Assembly: GCA_963669455.1 (NCBI GenBank) | Contig: OY770026.1 | Coordinates: forward strand, 3,534,001 to 3,598,000 | Origin: JAWKWH01 sp963669455 | Lineage (GTDB): Bacteria > Pseudomonadota > Alphaproteobacteria > Rhizobiales > Rhizobiaceae | Reading direction: 5' to 3' | DNA length: 64,000 nucleotides | Shown: piece by piece, positions 52,480-61,130 of the stretch | How positions within the stretch are numbered: position 1 is the first letter of the stretch | How the letters are laid out: each line of letters begins with the position of its first letter | Program-made: the position numbers and the translations under genes | The notes under the pieces: generated by a model | The model's database searches: none | The model's input: the letters and a program-made list of their open reading frames with translations, nothing else | What the model was told of the DNA's origin: nothing

Positions 52480-53598
52480 ATGCACAGAACAAATCCAAAC
52501 CAACATTGGTTCACTTTGTGGAAAGCCCGAGCCAAGCGTTTAACGCAGATGCAAAAATGCGTGCACGGCTTTGTTGCAGACACTAGGGGAAACTTTGCCC
52601 TTATTTCTGCTCTTGTGGCGGCCATTTTTATTCTGCCGGCTGCCGGACTGACGGTGGACTATTCGAGGCTGAACAATACAAAGTTCAAGCTTCAGGAGCA
52701 GCTCGACGCGACTACCCTGGCAATTGCCGCGCAGATTGATCCCGAAGTGCTGAAAAGCGGGTCGGATGACAGGCTTGCTGCAGAGCGCGCACGGTTAGAG
52801 CCGATAGCTAAGAACTATTTTGATGCATTGATGGCGGAACATAATTTTTTAACCAAATACAGTTCCTTCGCCGTTGATTTGCAGAAGGGCTATGTCGAGA
52901 TAAGCGTTGTTGGGAATGTTCCGTTGACTTTCGGCAGCTTTTTGGGATCTGACAAGTCAAAAATCAGTACACTCGCGCGTGCCGGATATAAAGCCGAAAC
53001 TGCGCAAGATTTTTCCGACCTCTATTTCACCTTTGACCATTCAACGTCCATGATAGGTAAACCTGAGAAAAATCTGCGCAAAGCCGCGAAAGCCTTCATC
53101 AAAACCCTCTACAAGGCCAAAGCCGATATTACCATATCAATCGTTCCGTATTATCAGGTTGGCGTGAATCGAGGCTTCTACATTCATGAGAAAAGACTCC
53201 TGAAGAAAAAGGGAGCTATCATTTCTTTTATCAACAAATTGCACGCCGCAAATAGTGCATATGGGTCTGGTAAAGAACGCTACAGATGCTCATCCGATAC
53301 AATGGACGGCTTGTTTTCATTGGCCAGCAAAAAGGAAGAAACAAGTGTCTTTGTTTTGATGACCGACTTGGATGGTTATTGCAATATCAAACAATTACTC
53401 AAGGTTTGCAAAAAGATACGCGCCGCAGGACACAGGATCGTGGCCATTCAATTTGGCTACCGCCACTGGCAAAAACCACATTTTATAGATTGCGCCGGTG
53501 GTGAGAAAAACTACGCCTATGTCTCCACGTCTGATGATATTTTCAACGCATTCATCAATGCGGGAACCGGTGAACCTGTCGTCCGCCTGTTGAAGTAA
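52480..53598 (+). CDS. TadG-like pilus assembly protein with VWA domain
   Basis: 372 aa. N-terminal TadE/G-type transmembrane segment (FALISALVAAIFILPAAGLT preceded by RGN), followed by VDYSRLNNTKFKLQEQLDAT, the standard TadG start. A von Willebrand A domain follows, with the metal site Asp-x-Ser-x-Ser in FDHSTSMIGK. Secreted or membrane-tethered role in Flp pilus or surface assembly. ATG 52480 kept. Confidence 0.85.
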   Translation: MHRTNPNQHWFTLWKARAKRLTQMQKCVHGFVADTRGNFALISALVAAIFILPAAGLTVDYSRLNNTKFKLQEQLDATTLAIAAQIDPEVLKSGSDDRLAAERARLEPIAKNYFDALMAEHNFLTKYSSFAVDLQKGYVEISVVGNVPLTFGSFLGSDKSKISTLARAGYKAETAQDFSDLYFTFDHSTSMIGKPEKNLRKAAKAFIKTLYKAKADITISIVPYYQVGVNRGFYIHEKRLLKKKGAIISFINKLHAANSAYGSGKERYRCSSDTMDGLFSLASKKEETSVFVLMTDLDGYCNIKQLLKVCKKIRAAGHRIVAIQFGYRHWQKPHFIDCAGGEKNYAYVSTSDDIFNAFINAGTGEPVVRLLK

Positions 53599-53623
53599 GC
53601 CTTATCTTCCAGCCAAATTGAAA

Positions 53624-53653
53624 CAGGACGGGCCGCTGTAGCGGCCCGTCCTG
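53624..53653. terminator. Perfect GC-rich palindrome between convergent genes
   Basis: CAGGACGGGCCGCT-GT-AGCGGCCCGTCCTG, a 14-bp perfect stem between the TadG-like and tadD genes. No T-run, so termination is plausible but not certain. Confidence 0.65.
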
Positions 53654-53665
53654 CGATCTTATCGC

Positions 53666-53760
53666 TAGAGCATTTTGGAACCGCGGCAACGCCTTGATCC
53701 GCTTGGAACCATTGAAGCATTTTTCGCACATATGATTCCGTTTGGGCAAAAAACGCTCTG
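53666..53760. repeat. Dispersed repeat, short relative of copies at 20515 and 58633
   Basis: CTAGAGCATTTTGGAACCGC is followed by GCAACGCCTTGATCCGCTTG and GAAGCATTTTTCGCA, which align with the 3' part of the two longer copies (AACGCCTTGATCCGCTTGGA is shared exactly). It ends near CGCTCT. No coding capacity. Confidence 0.65.
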
Positions 53761-53795
53761 GCTTGACCTTTAGCCCAAATCGGGTGACGAAACAC

Positions 53796-54611
53796 TCAAT
53801 TGGTGTTTTTCTCTTCGTCTTTTTTGAGGTCATTCCAGGCATTTTGCTGTGCGAGAATGCCGCGCAGATAGGTAACATTGGCCTCAGCCTGTTGCGGCGA
53901 GAGCTCCTGGCGGGCGATGTCTTCGGCCTCCTTGAAGCGCCCCTGCAAACCGACAACCAATGCCAGGTTCTGCCGCACGCGGCTGTCGGCACCGGGTGCG
54001 CTGGCGGCTGATCGCATATAGGTTTCTGCGGTCTTCAAATCGCCGGCGAGGACATATGACATACCGAGATTGGACAGAACCGACGGTTCGTCAGGCTGCA
54101 TCTCAAGCGCTCTGCGATAAAGTTCGCGTGCGTCTTTTTGCTGGCCGAGCTGGTCTAGGATTGCGCCTTCGGCTGATATCAGCTTCCAGTCTGGAAATTC
54201 CGGCGTCTGTGCCCGGCGAATGGCGTCCAGAGCTGGTTCGAACTCTCCCTTGCCCGCAAGCGCTTTGCCATAGGCTGCCAGCACTTTGCGATCCACGGGA
54301 AAGTCGATGGCGAGTTTACGCATGACGGCAAGCGATTGGTCGCTACGGCCGTTCATCGACAGCACGGCCGCATACCGCATCGCCGTATCGCGGTCTTTCG
54401 GATTTTTGGAATAGGCGCTGCCCAGCTGGTCAGCCGCTTGGGAGAGTTCCCCGGCCGTCATCTGTTCGATCGGCTTGCCTGAGGACCGCTTGATCGAACC
54501 GGTTGTCAGCCGGCTGTTGGCGCAACCGGCAACCGCAGCGGACAGGATGAGCGCTAAGGCCGTTCGGGCAAATATTTTTTTCCTTGATGGCGTCAATCGA
54601 CCGGTTTTCAT
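53796..54611 (-). CDS. tadD: TadD-like TPR lipoprotein
   Basis: 271 aa. Lipoprotein signal with lipobox AVAGC (FARTALALILSAAVAGC), then several tetratricopeptide repeats (TAMRYAAVLSMNGRSDQSLA, KARELYRRALEMQPDEPSVL region, NLGMSYVLAGDLKTAETYMR). TadD proteins help the Flp pilus secretin. Isolated from the other tad genes here but on the same strand. Confidence 0.88.
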   Translation of the reverse strand: MKTGRLTPSRKKIFARTALALILSAAVAGCANSRLTTGSIKRSSGKPIEQMTAGELSQAADQLGSAYSKNPKDRDTAMRYAAVLSMNGRSDQSLAVMRKLAIDFPVDRKVLAAYGKALAGKGEFEPALDAIRRAQTPEFPDWKLISAEGAILDQLGQQKDARELYRRALEMQPDEPSVLSNLGMSYVLAGDLKTAETYMRSAASAPGADSRVRQNLALVVGLQGRFKEAEDIARQELSPQQAEANVTYLRGILAQQNAWNDLKKDEEKNTN

Positions 54612-54732
54612 GGCAATAAGGTCTCCCGATCACGAACCACCCACAGTCGGGCTCTTCACGTTAAGAAATATTCTGTTAACCCTAACGGTTCGTTAACAAA
54701 TGACATTCGTGTTCAAGGAAAGCCGAGGCCGC

Positions 54733-56105
54733 ATGCCGATCGAACTCACAGCCAAGAAAACACAAAGGTCCAGACCCGTCATTGTGGTGGCAGCAGGTAA
54801 AAGCGGCGGGCTTGACGATGTCGCCAGGCGCTGGGCTACGGAAAACGGATTTGACGGGCAGGCCGGCCGGGTGCTGATTGTTCCAGGCGCCGATGGCCGT
54901 GCGGCAGGTGCGTTGCTCGGAACCGGCCAGGCCGAGGCGGCCGAGGCCGCATTGCTGTCGGGCAGTCTGGCGCGCGAGTTGCCGGACGGAAACTGGCACT
55001 TTGCCGAGCCTGGCGCCGGCGATGACCTGGCCATGTCGGCTGCGGGCCTGCTGCTCGGAGACTATCAGTTCACGCGATACTGCACCGGCCAGGCGCGCAA
55101 GATCCGTTTTTGCATCCCTGCCGTCGCCGCCAGAAAAGAGGCGTCACGCGTGGCCGAAGCGGTATGTCTGACACGCGATCTGATCAACACACCGGCGTCC
55201 GACATGGACCGGATGCCCTGGAAACGGAAGTCAGAAAGCTTGCCCGCCAAATGAAGGCAACGGTTGCCGTGACAAAGGGCGATGCGCTTTTGAAAAAGAA
55301 CTTCCCCATGATCCACGCCGTTGGCCGGGCAGCGTCCGCAGCACCCCGCTTGATTGATCTCCGCTGGGGCCCCAAATCGGCGCCAAAGGTGACGCTGGTC
55401 GGAAAGGGCGTCTGTTTCGATACGGGTGGGCTCGACATCAAGCCGCCAGCCGGCATGTTGCTGATGAAAAAGGATATGGGTGGCGCCGCCAACGTGCTCG
55501 GCCTGGCCTCGATGCTCATGGCATCCAACGCGAATATTCGATTGCGGGTGCTCATTCCGGCAGTGGAAAATTCCATCGCAGGCGACGCTTTTCGCCCCGG
55601 CGACGTGCTTCATAGCCGCAAGGGCCTGACCGTCGAGGTCGGCAATACCGATGCCGAGGGGCGCCTCGTTCTGGCTGACGCTTTGGCATTGGCCGATGAG
55701 GAGAAGCCGCAATTGCTGCTCGACATGGCAACGCTCACCGGCGCGGCCCGTGTTGCGCTTGGACCGGATATCCCGCCGTTTTTCACAGATGATGACAATC
55801 TGGCAGACGACCTCGCCTCGGTGTCTTCAAGACTGGCCGATCCGATGTGGCGCATGCCGTTGTGGCGGCCCTATGAAAATGGCCTGAAATCGAAGATCGC
55901 CGATCTGAACAATATCACCAGCAGTGGCTTTGCAGGCAGCGTGACGGCGGCTCTGTTTTTATCGCGCTTTGTCGATAAGGCGCAAAGCTGGGCGCATTTC
56001 GATGTCTATGGTTGGAATCCGGCGGCAAAACCACATGCGCCGGCAGGCGGTGAAGCGCAATGCATCCGGGCGCTTGACGATTTGATCAGGCAGCGTTTTG
56101 CATAA
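54733..56105 (+). pseudogene. Leucyl aminopeptidase family protein, frameshifted
   Basis: Two frames overlap to form one M17 peptidase: residues up to LINTPASDM in the first, then GPDALETEVRKLARQMKAT in the second. Near 55206 the sequence ATGGACC would restore the frame as ATGGGACC, so one G is missing. Everything else is intact: metal and active site VGKGVCFDTGGLDIK, the NTDAEGRLVLADAL signature, and NNITSSGFAGSV. About 457 codons in all. It could be a recent mutation or a sequencing error. ATG 54733 has GAGG close upstream. Confidence 0.85.
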
Positions 56106-56200
56106 GGCGGTTTCACGGTCACTGCCATAAAACTTGCGCCGGCCGGCAAAAAGCGCTTGAATGAAACGGGTCCGAAACAAGCGTTATCAAGGTTGCCGTC

Positions 56201-56551
56201 ATGGGCATCTCAATGCGGGCGAGCCAGGCGTTGCGTCTCTGGCAGCAGGTCAGTCTGGCAGAAGTTCGCGATGATGTGCCCGACTTGTCGGAGCGGCAGA
56301 TGGCAATTCTTTTGACCATCTATCTCGATCCGCCGCCACACACGGTGCGTGGCCTTGCCCAGTATCTTGGCGTGACCAAGCCGGTTATAACACGCGCACT
56401 CGACACGATGGGTGCCAAGCAGCTGGTATCGCGCCATCGTGACGAGCGCGATCGCCGTAACGTATTGGTCAAGCGTACCGTGCAGGGCGCTCTTTATGTG
56501 GAGCGTCTTGGCGATATTATCATCAAGAAAGCGTCGGAGTTGCCGCTTTGA
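56201..56551 (+). CDS. MarR-family transcriptional regulator
   Basis: 116 aa. Winged helix: LSERQMAILLTIYLDPPPHT, HTVRGLAQYLGVTKPVITRA, then the wing SRHRDERDRRNVLVKRTVQG. Coupled by overlap to the NlpC/P60 gene (its TGA at 56549 overlaps TTG 56548). Similar regulators precede P60 genes in rhizobia. Confidence 0.9.
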   Translation: MGISMRASQALRLWQQVSLAEVRDDVPDLSERQMAILLTIYLDPPPHTVRGLAQYLGVTKPVITRALDTMGAKQLVSRHRDERDRRNVLVKRTVQGALYVERLGDIIIKKASELPL

Positions 56552-57417
56552 CGGATCTGGACTCTCGTCTAAATGCGTTTCGCCCCGATCTGGCCGATAT
56601 CCGGCTGGACGGGAAGGTCGATAGCGAACGGTTCATAGCGCCCGTGCAAGCCCGGATTTCCAGGCCGGTTGCCGCACTCAGGAAAGCGCCGGACCATGGC
56701 GCCGGCGTAGACAGTGAATTGCTGTTTGGCGACAGTGTGAATGTGTTTGAACGCAAACGGGGCTGGGCCTGGGTGCAATCCGGTTTTGATGGCTATGTCG
56801 GCTATGTCGATGAAACCGCCCTGGCCACGGCTTTAGCCAAGCCGACACATGTCGTTGCCGTGCCGCGAACATTCGTTTATCCGCACGCCGAACTGAAATC
56901 GCCTAACCTGATGGCGCTGTCGATGGGCTCCGGCGTTGCCGTGACAGCCCATGATGATGTTCGTGGAACCCGCTATGCAACAATTGCCACTGGCGGCCAT
57001 GTTATCGCAAAACACCTTCAGCCGATTGATGAACCACTGGAAGATTATGTAGCAATCGCCGAGCTTTTTGCCGGGACACCCTATCTGTGGGGTGGCACAT
57101 CGGCATTCGGCCTGGATTGCTCCGGGCTGGTGCAACTGTCAAAGCGAATGTGCGGTGAAATGGTTTTGCGCGACACCGACATGCAGGAAACGTCAATTGG
57201 TGACCCCATCGATCCTTCCGGCGGCTTGCAGCGCGGCGATCTTGTGTTCTGGAAAGGGCATGTCGCCATCATGCGCGATAACAACACCGTCATTCATGCC
57301 AATGGTCATTTGATGCTGACCTCATCGGAACCGCTTGCCGAAGCGGTCAAGCGCATCGGCTATCTTTATGATCAGCCAACAGGCTGGCGAAGACCTGCCT
57401 GCGATAGTTCAAGCTGA
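56548..57417 (+). CDS. NlpC/P60 family cell-wall hydrolase
   Basis: 289 aa. Two SH3-like regions (VAALRKAPDHGAGVDSELLF and GWAWVQSGFDGYVGYVDETA) then the NlpC/P60 cysteine peptidase: catalytic Cys in AFGLDCSGLVQ, His in WKGHVAIMRD, third polar residue in VIHANGH. No signal peptide at the TTG start, as in rhizobial relatives. Cleaves peptidoglycan peptides. Confidence 0.92.
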   Translation: MTDLDSRLNAFRPDLADIRLDGKVDSERFIAPVQARISRPVAALRKAPDHGAGVDSELLFGDSVNVFERKRGWAWVQSGFDGYVGYVDETALATALAKPTHVVAVPRTFVYPHAELKSPNLMALSMGSGVAVTAHDDVRGTRYATIATGGHVIAKHLQPIDEPLEDYVAIAELFAGTPYLWGGTSAFGLDCSGLVQLSKRMCGEMVLRDTDMQETSIGDPIDPSGGLQRGDLVFWKGHVAIMRDNNTVIHANGHLMLTSSEPLAEAVKRIGYLYDQPTGWRRPACDSSS

Positions 57418-57527
57418 TTTGGATTTGTGGTCATGTTAAATTTAGCTAATCAGATTAGGAAATTCTAAATAGGCTTACGGTAGATTTACCCTTCAGTTTG
57501 TATGCTTGTTGGGAAGGATTCCGGGGT

Positions 57528-58460
57528 ATGACCGGATTTGTAAAGATCACCACAATCGCTAGAAAATTACTATCAAACAAGCGCGGATCTATCGCGCTTG
57601 CATTTGGTGCTACTCTACCGGTAATAGCGTTGGTAGCAGCGGTTGCAGTTGACTATACCAATCTCGTTCGCCAACGATCCGATCTGCAGAATTTTCTGGA
57701 TGCGGCTTTGGTGGATTCCATCTGGGTGAATGGATATGAAAACGCGAAAAAAACATTAAAGGACCGGTTCAGTATAGATCCGGATTTCTCGAACACGATC
57801 ATCACCAAGCTTAATTTAGAAGAAAATCCCGATGGTACCGTCAAATTGATCGCTGACGTGAAGTTGAATGCACCTCTGCTTTTCGGCGGAATATTGGGCT
57901 ACGAAACACTTCCCGTTTCGGTTTCGTCAGCCGTTTCAGCGGCTAAGACGCTTACAGATGTAAAGTTTGAACCGATCAGCGCCAAGGGCTGGTTTCCAAA
58001 AAAAGTTGAACTGATCGTCAGGCGTCCCGATACCGGTGAAGAAGATGTTCTTTCCACCATGTATTACAGGGTCCGTGCAAAAAAATCGATATGCAGAAGG
58101 AAAGGGAAACTTGTCCTTACGGATTGTGGAGAACTGGAATTGGGTGACTACGATCTTGCCTATCTCAGATTCAGCGTTTGGGAGCTTAACGCAGACATCA
58201 GGAACCAGCGCCAAAACCCTCCCTCAATAACTATTAGGTCTGACGACCCAGCCAATGCCAGGCGGTTTTTTATCGACGACGTGCAGAAAGTCGATGGCAC
58301 TTCTGTGGATGTATTTTCCGGCCTGGAATGTGATGAAAGTTCAAAGCATGCGTGGGAAGATCAAAGAGTTGTGAGCTTAGGTGATAGCCGGGATTTTGTT
58401 TATCGGGTCACCGGGTTTTGCAAGAATGTCGACCCAACCAAAGTTGTGTTCGTGAAGTAA
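57528..58460 (+). CDS. TadE/TadG-like pilus protein
   Basis: 310 aa from ATG 57528 (GGAAGG upstream region). One N-terminal transmembrane helix (IALAFGATLPVIALVAAVAV) after RGS, then DYTNLVRQRSDLQNFLDAAL, the TadE/G pattern; no VWA motif in the remainder, which has Cys pairs (CRRKGKLVLTDC, ECDESSKH, TGFCKN). Periplasmic or surface role presumed. Upstream 110 nt are AT-rich and probably hold the promoter. Confidence 0.82.
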   Translation: MTGFVKITTIARKLLSNKRGSIALAFGATLPVIALVAAVAVDYTNLVRQRSDLQNFLDAALVDSIWVNGYENAKKTLKDRFSIDPDFSNTIITKLNLEENPDGTVKLIADVKLNAPLLFGGILGYETLPVSVSSAVSAAKTLTDVKFEPISAKGWFPKKVELIVRRPDTGEEDVLSTMYYRVRAKKSICRRKGKLVLTDCGELELGDYDLAYLRFSVWELNADIRNQRQNPPSITIRSDDPANARRFFIDDVQKVDGTSVDVFSGLECDESSKHAWEDQRVVSLGDSRDFVYRVTGFCKNVDPTKVVFVK

Positions 58461-58632
58461 TATCGCAAAGAGCCCTGCATAATGGGCTGTCAGTTGTGCG
58501 CTTCCTAGAGAGCAGCTTTACCCATTCGGAGCTATTCTGCCGGACGCGGTTTCGGGTCAAGGTCGAGCGTTTGTTCGTCGGGCATATCTGGATACGTTCA
58601 CGAACAAACGCGATGGATTTGGCCCGAAAACG

Positions 58633-58870
58633 CTAGAGCATGTCTTGTTTAAATGGAATCGTTTGAGCGCAGGGTATTTGCGTCCTGGTTAGAAGCGTGA
58701 CGCGACGCGGGTGCACACCCGTTAGCTTCGCGTGACGACATCCAGGGCGCAAAGAACCTGTAGCGTTTTGCGGCTTCTTTGGCCCGCGACAACGCCTTGA
58801 TCCGCTTGGAGCAATCGAGGCATTATTCGCTATGCGGCCTGCGGCCGGGCGAAAATGCCCTGGCATCGCC
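58633..58870. repeat. Dispersed repeat, copy 2
   Basis: Starts TAGAGCATGTCTTGTTTAAA and is nearly identical, in inverted orientation, to about 20768-21033. It lacks an approximately 40-bp stretch found in copy 1 and lacks the other half of that element. Confidence 0.8.
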
Positions 58871-58971
58871 CGTCGAGCGGCTTGACAGTGGATCGCCACC
58901 CCAATCGACAAACAGAATTGACTCTGAATGGGCTAAAACTGCTCTAGCCCCCTGTCCCAGAAGATAAACTG

Positions 58972-59005
58972 ACAAAGCCGGAATGAATGATCACTCCGGC
59001 TTTGT
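58972..59005. terminator. Rho-independent terminator downstream of tadC
   Basis: ACAAAGCCGGA-ATGAATGATCAC-TCCGGCTTTGT, an 11-bp perfect stem followed by TTCGTTT on the plus strand. It lies 32 nt past the tadC stop. Confidence 0.75.
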
Positions 59006-59036
59006 TTCGTTTGTCAAATCAGGCTTGGAGCGTTGT

Positions 59037-60020
59037 TTAGAACTTCTCACTGAACTGCATTCCAGCTGGTCCGAGAATCACGACAAACAGGACGGGAAGG
59101 AAAAACAGGATCATTGGAACCGTCAACTTTGGCGGAAGCGCTGCTGCCTTTTTTTCTGCCTCATTCATGCGCAGGTCGCGGCTTTCATCTGCCAGAACAC
59201 GCAAGGCATGTGCAATCGGCGTGCCGTAACGTTCCGCCTGGATCAAAGCCTGAGATACGCTTTTTACCGATTCCAGCCCGGTGCGCTCAGCCATATTCTC
59301 ATAGGCCTGCCGCCGTTCTTGCAGGAATGAAAGCTCTGCATTTGTCAGAACAAATTCCTCGGCAAGTTCAACTGATTGGGTACCGATCTCTTCGGCAACC
59401 TTTCTGAAGGCGGCTTCCACCGACATGCCCGCTTCGACGCAGATCAACATAAGATCCAATGCGTCGGGCCATCCTCTTTGAATGCTTTTTTTCCGCTTTG
59501 TCGCGATATTGGAGATATAAAGCACTGGTAGGTAGAAACCGATATAAGCAGCAGCGATGCATACGAATAACTTAACCAGGAGTGGCTGACCGGCCATTCC
59601 ATCGATGACGAACACGTAAAACCCGGCCAGCGCAACCCCGGCAAAGGGGAGTACAAGTCTGAAAAACAACAACCGCGTCAGCGGGCTTTCGCCTCTGAAA
59701 CCGGCCATTTTGAGCTTTGCGACGGTTCCCTCATCGGCGAGGGCATTTCGAAGATCAAACTTTTCGACGATCTTCTTCATTTTCGACGGCTGTTCTTCGC
59801 GCAATGAATTGCGCCGCCTTTCGGATTCCGCCGCCAGCCTCGCTTTTTGCCTGGCTCGCAGTTCATCGCGCTCCAGCGCAACACTCTTCATGCGCCCTTT
59901 CAGCGTGTCTGTGCCGAAGGAAGGAAGCGCTGTGAAGATGGTCGCAAATACCGACACTGCGACCAACAATGCGATCAAAAACGCAGGGTCAAGAATTGAT
60001 TCCATGATCGTCTCGGTCAT
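59037..60020 (-). CDS. tadC: Tad pilus inner-membrane protein TadC
   Basis: 327 aa. Type II secretion F domain (GWPDALDLMLICVEAGMSVE, QALIQAERYGTPIAHALRVL) flanked by transmembrane helices at the N-terminus, about 120-165 and the C-terminus. Forms the Flp pilus platform with TadB. 46 nt after tadB. Confidence 0.95.
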   Translation of the reverse strand: MTETIMESILDPAFLIALLVAVSVFATIFTALPSFGTDTLKGRMKSVALERDELRARQKARLAAESERRRNSLREEQPSKMKKIVEKFDLRNALADEGTVAKLKMAGFRGESPLTRLLFFRLVLPFAGVALAGFYVFVIDGMAGQPLLVKLFVCIAAAYIGFYLPVLYISNIATKRKKSIQRGWPDALDLMLICVEAGMSVEAAFRKVAEEIGTQSVELAEEFVLTNAELSFLQERRQAYENMAERTGLESVKSVSQALIQAERYGTPIAHALRVLADESRDLRMNEAEKKAAALPPKLTVPMILFFLPVLFVVILGPAGMQFSEKF

Positions 60021-60066
60021 GTGCGTATATCTCTTGTTTTAAAAATGTGCCCGGCCAGTGATACCG

Positions 60067-61080
60067 TCAGACTTCAAAGTTCATCATCTTCTTCATGACC
60101 AAAATTCCCATCATCATCCAAACAGCCGAACCGCCCAGGAGCAAGTTACCGGTCGAGGTTGTAAATAGTGGCATAATGTATTGGGGGCTGGACAGGTAGA
60201 CCAGAAACGCAACCATGAAGGGCAGAATACCAATGATGACAGCTGAAGCTTTGGCTTCCATCGAAAGGGCCTGAACCTTCAGTTTCATCTTGGCGCGTTC
60301 GCGCAGGACCCGGGAGAGATTTCCCAGCGCCTCAGACAGATTACCACCAGCTTGCTGCTGGATCTGAATGACAATTCCGAAGAAGCTGGCCTCAGGACAA
60401 GGCATGGTATTTTGCATGCGCATCGCAGCTTCGGGAACCGAAATGCCAACCTGCTGTGCTTCGACTATGCGTCTGAACTCGGTTCTGACCGGCTCAGCAG
60501 ATTCCGTTGCAATCAGCCGGATACCATCATTGAGAGGCAGGCCCGACTTCACGGCACGAACAATGACGTCAAGCGAATTGGGGAACTCTTTCAAAAACGC
60601 CTTTATCCGGCGTGCCCGGCGGAAATTCATAACCCAACGCGGCAACCCAATGGCTCCAACCAAAAGCGCACCCGGTAAGATATAATCAGGGGCGCCTGCG
60701 ACAAAGCTAATAATGGTCAGGAACACACCGCTGAGTAAGGAAATGAAATAGAACTGTTTGACTGATACCTTTAAACCGGCCTGCTTGATTTGTTCCTTAA
60801 GAGGCGGTTTCTTGTTCATTTGGCCAGCTTTTTTCTGCCGGTCTTCCAAGTCTTTAAGCGAATCCTGAACGGATTTGCGGCGCTTTGCGGCATCACTGAC
60901 CTTGTCCCGTGTTGCCTTTTTTACCGTCCGGTCCGTTTCGGCATTCTTGATGCTTTCTAGCCGGCGGTCAGCTGATTTTTCATCCTGGATTTTGCTGAAC
61001 AGGAATACATATGCAAGGGCGCCCGCGCTGATGGTGGCGAGAGAAACAAAGATGAGAACTGTTGTGTCGATACCGAACAT
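60067..61080 (-). CDS. tadB: Tad pilus inner-membrane protein TadB
   Basis: 337 aa. Same F domain type (FPNSLDVIVRAVKSGLPLND, IQIQQQAGGNLSEALGNLSR). A charged linker (30-100) follows the first helix. Lies between cpaF and tadC in the conserved tad order. Confidence 0.95.
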   Translation of the reverse strand: MFGIDTTVLIFVSLATISAGALAYVFLFSKIQDEKSADRRLESIKNAETDRTVKKATRDKVSDAAKRRKSVQDSLKDLEDRQKKAGQMNKKPPLKEQIKQAGLKVSVKQFYFISLLSGVFLTIISFVAGAPDYILPGALLVGAIGLPRWVMNFRRARRIKAFLKEFPNSLDVIVRAVKSGLPLNDGIRLIATESAEPVRTEFRRIVEAQQVGISVPEAAMRMQNTMPCPEASFFGIVIQIQQQAGGNLSEALGNLSRVLRERAKMKLKVQALSMEAKASAVIIGILPFMVAFLVYLSSPQYIMPLFTTSTGNLLLGGSAVWMMMGILVMKKMMNFEV

Positions 61081-61130
61081 GATACTGCCTCAAACTGCTC
61101 CCAATTAAACAACACACACTCTAGTTGCCT

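Larger units (their letters stand above)
58461..59036. other. Gene-free repeat-rich region between TadE/G-like gene and tadC
   Basis: 575 nt without a gene. Contains an imperfect long hairpin (58549-58630, arms CGTTTGTTCGT / ACGAACAAACG), repeat copy 2 (58633-58870), and the terminator 58972-59005. Open frames on either strand reflect repeat DNA. Confidence 0.75.
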
